This document shows positions 7,801-10,156 of a stretch of 10,156 nucleotides of DNA, in pieces. The stretch comes from an uncultured delta proteobacterium (lineage in GTDB: Bacteria > Myxococcota_A > Polyangia > Polyangiales > Ga0077539), in contig CAIOSS010001157.1 of NCBI GenBank assembly GCA_903860995.1, positions 1 through 10,156 of the forward strand, in the 5' to 3' direction. The notes beneath the pieces were generated by a model. That model had not been told where the DNA came from, ran no database searches, and saw only the letters and a program-made list of their open reading frames with translations. How positions within the stretch are numbered: position 1 is the stretch's first letter; each line of letters begins with the position of its first letter. The translations under genes and the position numbers were made by a program.

Positions 7801-8185
7801 GGGCGAGCGAAAGCGAAAGATGACCAAGTACACCACCGCAATGGATGCAGCCGTCGCGGCCGCGCGAGCGGAGTACGATGAGACGTGCGCTGCCGCGGAG
7901 GCCAAATACGCGGAGGCCTCGAGAAAGGCCCGTAGTGGTCCCTCCTTCACCCTCACCTTAGTGCAACTTGATCCTGAGGTGGTGATCGCCGCGGCGCGGG
8001 AAAAGGCCGACCGGAAGAGGGCCGCGGCGGCGGCGACCCGGGATCAGAAGATCATCGCGGCCCACCGGATATGCAATGAGAAGAAGGCTGCGCTCGCCAG
8101 GAAGGTGATCGGGGCGAATTGGCGACTGCCCCTGGATGACCGGGGGGAGATTTCCCTGACCTCCATCAACCCCCTGGTGACCTGA
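1376..8185 (+). CDS. Giant 2269-aa modular protein, candidate T6SS/contractile-injection-associated effector
   Basis: One uninterrupted frame with no signal peptide (starts MSNIIEIVSVTPAVVELG). Visible layout: residues 1-1150, about ten beta-sandwich-like modules; 1151-1275, a middle region with two close Cys, a His triplet at 1234-1236 and further Cys and His; 1276-1475, mixed; 1476-1486, an acidic linker (DEEDEEPEEIE); about 1590-1665, amphipathic helices after EYVVAGGNLA; 1669-1828, alternating hydrophobic/polar strands (FGFSFKLKMKFLEG, then EVFLWKRLDLAMTLFS at 1697-1712); 1850-2060, helical with CIQGLC at 1977-1982; about 2079-2244, charged Ala/Lys/Arg/Glu coiled coils. From memory, the 1590-1828 portion resembles large proteins of T6SS effector islands. 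No PAAR, VgrG or catalytic domain is recognised, so the function is inferred. It may instead be a surface or scaffold protein, though the missing signal peptide argues against classical export. It sits mid-operon and is followed after 9 nt by the next gene. Confidence 0.93.
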   Translation: MSNIIEIVSVTPAVVELGNEVTLKILVRDRRRFHGGDFSLAGSAFAEERKPLHIKGKDGTNRKKETSFRTGPGANVFAAYVGAETFSYELKPDRVTSGVELLTLTPIKDCARGTRFTIGLQVTGAAIEFAGTAWHPDVILLRPGMSFKAGTVSQVQIEASSYSVAHATLCALVTSEAIASDVEVFSSQGNKHSVATVRWAHAASAEQTVTVTPKNGWRSGARMTCGVFVYDRLSVELIPTSPQRVFLRNQKLGLKIRLPFLPTGQEFRARVSCSRFREARVVAIPRSVDLQSITLDVECDLVSLGEQSAVSVVVETKNFAGRWVAAECPDSNPGHIEVSVRDRIRVALKKTSPEADLRLGDSVSVQFESSDGALEGGDFKLACAAFDAATTVAWGSPGVASAVFEMTLENTGAGQPITVVLPPGYTDVTPTPVLVTVVPHRAEIAATPTQPNLPLTVGEKAEWGFTLDGPPRRDTAVVVTCDHFALNAQGRREIEVNFPAGTFSVTKTLAFVERDTPLTAEVDVEVVIASGPAAVPGARDRASLTLHPLFAVGFASEWITPPPDRATHRLEGDTVTLTVALAGPAPRGRGAEVRVESTAFDPVRGTIPGAAREQTFTVTLLRPLDTAQTVTVTAGDFGCSTASNNTRELWVDAAPRVNFAALDAVTPAGPVNLGGGAVSVTLAIELDADAPQQVELRVDSLLAAGVAAESRLVVIPKGKRKPDVAFKLPITKGYREAGGGARAVPITLARLDHSHCILGSRTEVSLQAIDDRATSVGFAKKSVERRVPLDPPAQLVAGDFVLVTADLAVPADTGGAEVEVTCPAMMEADGHRSKTFTFPEGTTRQSVRLAFDPTMIPRDAAHPEKMHTVTLTLRAVRGCTLGDRRTLEVKVHPLPTAWFAARFIAPVGGTAKMPYDEGEDVVVTVMLSHGAGEAIPAGLELRSSALPAPVPVYFAPKSHSAAIPLKLSQASADPHEITLAPIPGRTPGVDACWVRDTKPVDHTHALVVVTTPAVTFGAAPAPAAAGLTARVAGAAGSASRYVSSGFSALGEGVGPHDQGTRVTLHVELDSDAQRDATFRLQSTAFPGKVQVFTIKKGARRPESPIQVKLTKGFLDEAGAPLLQKIRLRPIHGCKAGAVLTTDVIVRGTVITDPTQPMQPCPLKGEPPNEFLDLCNTHGISLVQYRGKNAAQTDRGQPGGVFAFGSAAGDSTGVVIQMIAGSPSEDAANSDAEEHHHLTFLRLGLPTTDHYCNSQFITDSGEEFDHPRVELWRYVEDVKDSTLAFGLVGKVMQVLGIGSDVWEPQLALGLVDKIKKKLGKPNDSDPAKVRAKANREDGAPVLAIPIVIDLTLTEKALDKGSETVLDGVGSAALARVSASLAEAIPASKVWAALQTHRGLIEPSRFKLTVETCGVPIDVEAPAKRFTVPLEVFPSDEYCLQLMVKPIPDFSVGNDGGYLDSDGADKPVPPQPFLDLGDEEDEEPEEIEVASAGDIADTLSPDSYLNAASTPMSGALAPTGDSLVRPARVTEISTVNRTFYGGAAAAAEKATEAKGWSAGFFPPFSLHITRNGQSLLKKKDEALTGREEMASEYVVAGGNLASQRAEEEVTQRLGENLGKKAGTLVVSAVTTVKDSAARKLADLVDSFNKVLGAAHEIIAILNGIQDLVPSFGFSFKLKMKFLEGTLSYRFGYKEFESPEVFLWKRLDLAMTLFSIGMELRFGVGASLLFIKFEAMVFLEFAAELGLELSREIIGPKLGWHTKAPWVSVTTAARAGVRVILVHEKLIRVEGAVTGGYRWSFRIAPLDIFAIECKRQCLGIDAILSITMPGYQASPRKRLLEASPERLSILFPAAAQKSLYVLRVRLEQLWSEVIAKYEPLEKAMGEWHSLALELVGLIEPVDGAWIIARGTSDYEAEVRAHRAASAGQPATPPPTPERLGWPYTEAPGTQYGPNTDLAAVGASCQSGSETRPWRDQWTLCIQGLCNIDQKLRKRDGFAPTTYGARFAKHLRGDATGAGLPDFIDREVKPAILRCLTSLNSLRRLNADLDALEDADDGTGTVPTVATSLSAFLLRVEAEERTMARSVETAVKSVLIGNNGDFVRVFKKKLPLSQQRLRLRLETVKYYLGKLRETIAESRADVELARGERKRKMTKYTTAMDAAVAAARAEYDETCAAAEAKYAEASRKARSGPSFTLTLVQLDPEVVIAAAREKADRKRAAAAATRDQKIIAAHRICNEKKAALARKVIGANWRLPLDDRGEISLTSINPLVT

Positions 8186-8194
8186 GAGGGCTCG

Positions 8195-9007
8195 ATGATC
8201 GATCACTTCATCACCATCGAAATGCTCGCGCGGGGCTGCGAGGCAGAGTTGCACCTCAACGATGTGCCCTTCGGCCGGTGCGACGGGCGCGGCGAGACGC
8301 TGGGCGCGCCCGTCCATCTCCACCTGGTCGAGGGCCGCAACGAGATCGCCGTGCTGATTCGGCCCGGCGCGCTGCCGGGCACCTTCCTCGCGGGCGACGA
8401 CGCGCGCCGGGCGTGGGACGCGACGAGCGCCGAGGTCAGCGTGAAGCTCGCGCGCCATCCCCGCGGCACCCTGCTCGGCGGCCCCGACGGCGTCGTGCTC
8501 GCCGAACTCACCTGGAATAGCGCTCCCCCGCGGTCCCGCCCGTATCCCGCGGTGACGGCCACGCAGGTCGACCTCGGCCCGAGTTTCGGGCGCTGGGCGT
8601 GGCAGGACGGCGAGCCGCTGTCCCTGGGTCCGGCGCTCGACGCCGAGGTGCGCGCGCTGCTCGAACCCCTGATGGCCGACATGGCCGATGGGCTCTTCTT
8701 CTCGTGGATCAAAGCGCAGGCCATCGGGTTCGCGGAGAACGATCGCGCGTATGAAAAGCTCGAGGGCTCCACCGGCGCCGAGGCCCTCAAGCTCATCGAG
8801 ATGGATCGCCTCGAGCGCCGATGGTCCTTCGACCCGCCGGGCTGGGATGCGCTGGCGCTGCGGAGCTGCGGCCGCGGCCGGTTGGTGCAGTTGCTCGCGC
8901 TGGACGGCAGGCCGTTTCTTCGCACTTCGGAGTGCGAAAACGGTGCACTCAACTACTTCCCTGCGATGCTGGCGCGGCTCGACGGCGAGTTGAAGATCGT
9001 ACGATGA
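8195..9007 (+). CDS. Hypothetical protein, third gene of the operon
   Basis: A 270-aa protein with ATG 8195 preceded by GAGGG (8186-8190), starting 9 nt after the giant gene. There is no signal peptide or membrane span. Residues 1-60 look beta-rich, with 'E-M-L-A-R-G-C-E-A-E-L-H-L-N-D-V-P' followed by 'V-E-G-R-N-E-I-A-V-L-I'. This resembles, from memory, small beta-sandwich proteins in bacterial secretion-effector loci that open with a 'GC-x-x-x-(L/I)-x-(L/I)-N-D-(V/I)-P' motif. The C-terminal quarter ends in 'LNYFPAMLARLDGELKIVR', reminiscent of the last strands of NTF2/SnoaL-like cone folds ('...L-x-R-x-D-G-x-W-K-I-V-R'). Both resemblances are weak. No catalytic residues stand out. Its place right after a very large protein would suit an immunity, chaperone or assembly role. 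Confidence 0.9.
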   Translation: MIDHFITIEMLARGCEAELHLNDVPFGRCDGRGETLGAPVHLHLVEGRNEIAVLIRPGALPGTFLAGDDARRAWDATSAEVSVKLARHPRGTLLGGPDGVVLAELTWNSAPPRSRPYPAVTATQVDLGPSFGRWAWQDGEPLSLGPALDAEVRALLEPLMADMADGLFFSWIKAQAIGFAENDRAYEKLEGSTGAEALKLIEMDRLERRWSFDPPGWDALALRSCGRGRLVQLLALDGRPFLRTSECENGALNYFPAMLARLDGELKIVR

Positions 9008-9014
9008 GGCCGCG

Positions 9015-9389
9015 ATGCTGAAGATCAGACAGGGGCAGTGGGAGGCCCTGGGCGCGCAAGGCCGCACGCGGTGGTGCGATGGCGTAATCGCCGACGTGCT
9101 CAGCGAACAGACGAGCCCGGGGCGGACTGAGCCCGAGCTTCGGGCGACGCTCGATCGCGCCTTCGACTTCGCGGCCCAGCACGGGATGCAGGGCGGCGAT
9201 CTCGTGCTGAGGGTGTTTGCGCTGATGGCTCACTGGGGTGACGACTTCGCGCGGTCGGAGAAGACACCGTGGGCGGCGCGAGTGCTCGCCTGGGAGGACT
9301 CCACGCCGGCGAAGAAGCTCGCGGCGCTAGAGTTCTACGGCGGGCGACAATTCGAAGCGGCGCTCAGAGAACGGCTGCGCGGTCACTGA
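9015..9389 (+). CDS. Small T6SS-island-like accessory protein, last gene of the operon
   Basis: A 124-aa, mainly helical protein. ATG 9015 follows the previous stop by 7 nt, and TGAGG (9005-9009), overlapping that stop, serves as ribosome-binding site, so it is coupled to the gene before. The start MLKIRQGQWEALG, the central helix 'G-D-L-V-L-R-V-F-A-L-M-A-H-W-G-D-D-F' and the following 'P-W-A-A-R-V-L' match, from memory, a family of small uncharacterised proteins. These begin 'ML-(T/K)-(I/L)-R-x-x-Q' and are often found beside large effectors in T6SS islands of proteobacteria. Their biochemical role is unknown; adaptor, chaperone and immunity functions have all seemed plausible. The match is recalled, not computed. 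It has no signal peptide and is probably cytosolic. Confidence 0.88.
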   Translation: MLKIRQGQWEALGAQGRTRWCDGVIADVLSEQTSPGRTEPELRATLDRAFDFAAQHGMQGGDLVLRVFALMAHWGDDFARSEKTPWAARVLAWEDSTPAKKLAALEFYGGRQFEAALRERLRGH

Positions 9390-9494
9390 AGACGTGTTGG
9401 CTGGCCATCATCGGGCCGGACTGGGACTACTCGCACGAGTCGCAGGGTGTGCGCGCGCGCGAGAGCTCGAGTTCGACATCCGCTGGGACCCGCG

Positions 9495-9523
9495 GCGCGG
9501 GCGGGGGTTTGGCTCGCCCGCGC
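9495..9523 (+). terminator. GC-rich hairpin downstream of the operon
   Basis: A perfect 9-bp stem, GCGCGGGCG (9495-9503) with CGCCCGCGC (9515-9523), closes an 11-nt loop. It lies 105 nt after the operon's last stop and is the strongest hairpin there. No T run follows (TGAAACAGGG), so it is not a textbook intrinsic terminator. It may block exonucleases, or be a structural part of the repeat element ending at 9617. Confidence 0.35.
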
Positions 9524-9561
9524 TGAAACAGGGCCGTTCAAATCGGTCAACGCCAGCGGCG

Positions 9562-9617
9562 CTCTCCAGCAGCCACGCCCGGAGCTCACGACGACCCACC
9601 AGTAACTACGAAAATCG
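9562..9617. repeat. Right arm of the 56-bp imperfect inverted repeat
   Basis: Inverted partner of 353-408, with 46 of 56 bases identical and no gaps. It begins CTCTCCAGC and ends CGAAAATCG. It starts 172 bp after the stop of the operon's last gene and ends 82 bp before the ATG of the DUF2256 gene. Read on the - strand, it encodes GRRELRAWLLES in the frame corresponding to GRREFLAWPLES of the left arm. Confidence 0.75.
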
Positions 9618-9699
9618 CATCCATGGATATTCTGTAAACCCGATCGGATTCGTGCGGGCGAGGGTGACCCGTTGGACGCCCTATTCCATCTCAGGCAAC

Positions 9700-9876
9700 A
9701 TGAAGTCCAATCATCGAATGTCCGGTTCCTTTGCGGGCAACAAGTCCTATCTCCCTGAGAAGCCGTGCGTCGCCTGCGGGCGCGTCATGACGTGGCGCAA
9801 GAAGTGGGCAAAGAACTGGGCAGAGGTGAAGTTCTGCTCTGATCGTTGCCGTGGAAATTCCCGAAAGCAGACGTAG
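9700..9876 (+). CDS. DUF2256 family small zinc-ribbon-like protein
   Basis: A 58-aa protein. Its core matches the DUF2256 family (COG4338): 'LPEKPCVACGRVMTWRKKWA' followed by 'W-A-E-V-K-F-C-S-D-R-C-R'. The four cysteines (C-x-x-C and C-x-x-x-C) probably bind one zinc ion. The conserved 'TWRKKW' and 'EVK-(Y/F)-CS-x-x-CR' signatures are intact, and the length is normal for the family. The biochemical role is unknown; in many proteobacteria the gene lies near a cryptochrome/photolyase gene, but none is visible here. ATG 9700 has a weak AGG (9693-9695) before it. ATG 9718 (52 aa, starting MSGSF) is an alternative with no better ribosome-binding site. The frame stays open back to 9394, but the added residues look non-coding. 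Confidence 0.82.
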   Translation: MKSNHRMSGSFAGNKSYLPEKPCVACGRVMTWRKKWAKNWAEVKFCSDRCRGNSRKQT

Positions 9877-9965
9877 CGCCCATCTGGCGTGGTAGCAGGC
9901 TCCAGCCATGACTACTCCCCATGCCTGACCGGTTAGCGTAAGACGTCTCGCTGGACGGCCGTTTC

Positions 9966-9994
9966 CTCACGCATCGTGCGCGAGGATGCGTGAG
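9966..9994. terminator. Hairpin between convergent DUF2256 and SSB-like genes
   Basis: A perfect 10-bp stem, CTCACGCATC (9966-9975) with GATGCGTGAG (9985-9994), and a 9-nt loop. It lies between convergent genes, 90 nt after the DUF2256 stop, where a bidirectional terminator is expected. Neither side has a good T tract. An overlapping alternative stem, GCGTGA (9988-9993) with TCACGC (10000-10005), is followed by TTCTT on the + strand and may serve in that direction. Confidence 0.4.
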
Positions 9995-9999
9995 CGTGG

Positions 10000-10039
10000 T
10001 CACGCTTCTTGATGGTGATTCGATCACGCTCTTTGATGG
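10000..10039. repeat. Two tandem 16-bp imperfect direct repeats
   Basis: TCACGCTTCTTGATGG (10000-10015) and TCACGCTCTTTGATGG (10024-10039) match at 14 of 16 bases with a 24-bp period. The differing dinucleotide is TC versus CT. They lie in the convergent intergenic region. They may be a local duplication or a tandem protein-binding site; nothing here decides. Confidence 0.4.
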
Positions 10040-10056
10040 GATCGGGGCGAGCGGGT

Positions 10057-10075
10057 GAGGACGACCGAGGTCCTC
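10057..10075 (-). terminator. Possible weak hairpin after the SSB-like gene
   Basis: A 6-bp stem, GAGGAC (10057-10062) with GTCCTC (10070-10075), and a 7-nt loop, starts 18 nt past the - strand stop at 10093. It lacks a T tract, so its role as a terminator is uncertain. Confidence 0.22.
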
Positions 10076-10092
10076 GCGTCTCGTGGTCGCCG

Positions 10093-10156
10093 TCAGAAAG
10101 GGAGGTCGTCGTTCGGCCGGTCGGCGTCGCGGTCGCGCTGTCGGTCGAGGAGGTGC
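10093..10156 (-). CDS. ssb: Probable single-stranded DNA-binding protein, C-terminal tail only (cut by window edge)
   Basis: On the - strand the last 20 codons before the TGA at 10093-10095 read HLLDRQRDRDADRPNDDLPF. A disordered, charged stretch ending in Asp-Asp-hydrophobic-Pro-Phe is the hallmark C-terminal tip of bacterial SSB. There it recruits replication and repair partners (RecQ, RecO, PriA, the chi subunit of polymerase III) while the N-terminal OB fold coats single-stranded DNA. DDLPF is a common variant of DDIPF. The OB fold lies outside the window, so the call rests on this tail and its exact position before the stop. No other family I know of regularly ends this way. The gene faces the DUF2256 gene. 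Confidence 0.62.
   Translation of the reverse strand, partial: HLLDRQRDRDADRPNDDLPF

Larger units (their letters stand above)
9390..9699. other. Gene-free stretch between the operon and the DUF2256 gene
   Basis: These 310 bases hold no gene I can support. From left to right: an alternating purine-pyrimidine run (9447-9461, GTGTGCGCGCGCGCG), a strong GC hairpin (9495-9523), the right inverted-repeat arm (9562-9617), a 10-bp palindrome ATCCATGGAT (9619-9628) and an 8-bp palindrome CCGATCGG (9640-9647). After about 9600 the sequence turns AT-richer, fitting a promoter region for the downstream gene, though I cannot fix -35 and -10 boxes. A + strand frame runs through from 9394 into the DUF2256 gene, and a - strand frame covers 9408-9599. 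Both look low-complexity (Arg/Ser/Pro-rich). Confidence 0.6.

Noticed and set aside
7958..9067. 369-codon - strand frame crossing three gene boundaries
   Set aside because: It spans the 3' end of the giant gene and the next two genes in antisense. The + strand genes there have good ribosome-binding sites and normal composition.
418..9417. Shared 9-mer CATCGGGCC (418-426 and 9409-9417)
   Set aside because: It is in direct orientation, outside the aligned repeat arms and short enough to be chance in high-GC sequence.
346..9626. Target-site duplication beside the repeat arms
   Set aside because: Only CATC is shared near both outer ends, and it is offset by 3 nt on the left, so it is not evidence of insertion.
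9394..9699. 102-residue N-terminal extension of the DUF2256 protein
   Set aside because: The extension reads through the hairpin and the inverted-repeat arm, is Arg/Ser-rich, and DUF2256 proteins are normally about 50-60 aa.
1..10156. tRNA, rRNA, CRISPR array, insertion sequence or transposase
   Set aside because: I read both strands for these and found no regular spacer array, tRNA-like cloverleaf or transposase motif in the window.

Overview
This is a high-GC window. Long antisense ORFs run through every gene, as expected when third codon positions are mostly G or C. Composition and gene style suggest a large-genome Myxococcota or similar high-GC proteobacterium, but that is inference: no marker in the window settles the taxon.

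Layout. (1) 1-306, + strand: 3' end of an SRPBCC-fold (polyketide cyclase/START-like) gene cut by the window edge. (2) 353-408: left arm of a 56-bp imperfect inverted repeat. (3) 452-9389: a tightly packed four-gene + strand operon with gaps of 3, 9 and 7 nt. It encodes a 306-aa helical protein of unknown function, a 2269-aa modular protein, a 270-aa protein and a 124-aa protein. (4) 9562-9617: right arm of the inverted repeat, in a 310-nt gene-free stretch. (5) 9700-9876, + strand: a small zinc-ribbon-like DUF2256 gene. (6) 9877-10092: a convergent intergenic region with hairpins and a short tandem repeat. (7) 10093-10156, - strand: the last 20 codons of what is probably a single-stranded DNA-binding protein (SSB), ending in the tail NDDLPF.

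The operon is the notable part. The 2269-aa protein has no signal peptide. Its first half is about ten beta-sandwich-like modules of roughly 95-140 aa that share a motif (hydrophobic-x-hydrophobic-x-S/T/C-x-A-F). A Cys/His-containing middle region and an acidic linker follow. Next comes a helical segment leading into an amphipathic beta-rich stretch, and the protein ends in a Cys-containing helical region and charged coiled coils. From memory, the beta-rich stretch and the 124-aa last gene (start MLKIRQGQ) resemble proteins of type VI secretion (T6SS) effector islands. On that basis I propose a large, undescribed effector-like or contractile-injection-associated locus. No VgrG, PAAR, Hcp or recognisable catalytic toxin domain is visible, so this remains a hypothesis. 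The inverted-repeat arms sit just outside the operon's first start and last stop, which suggests the four genes may be a cassette that moved or can invert as a unit.
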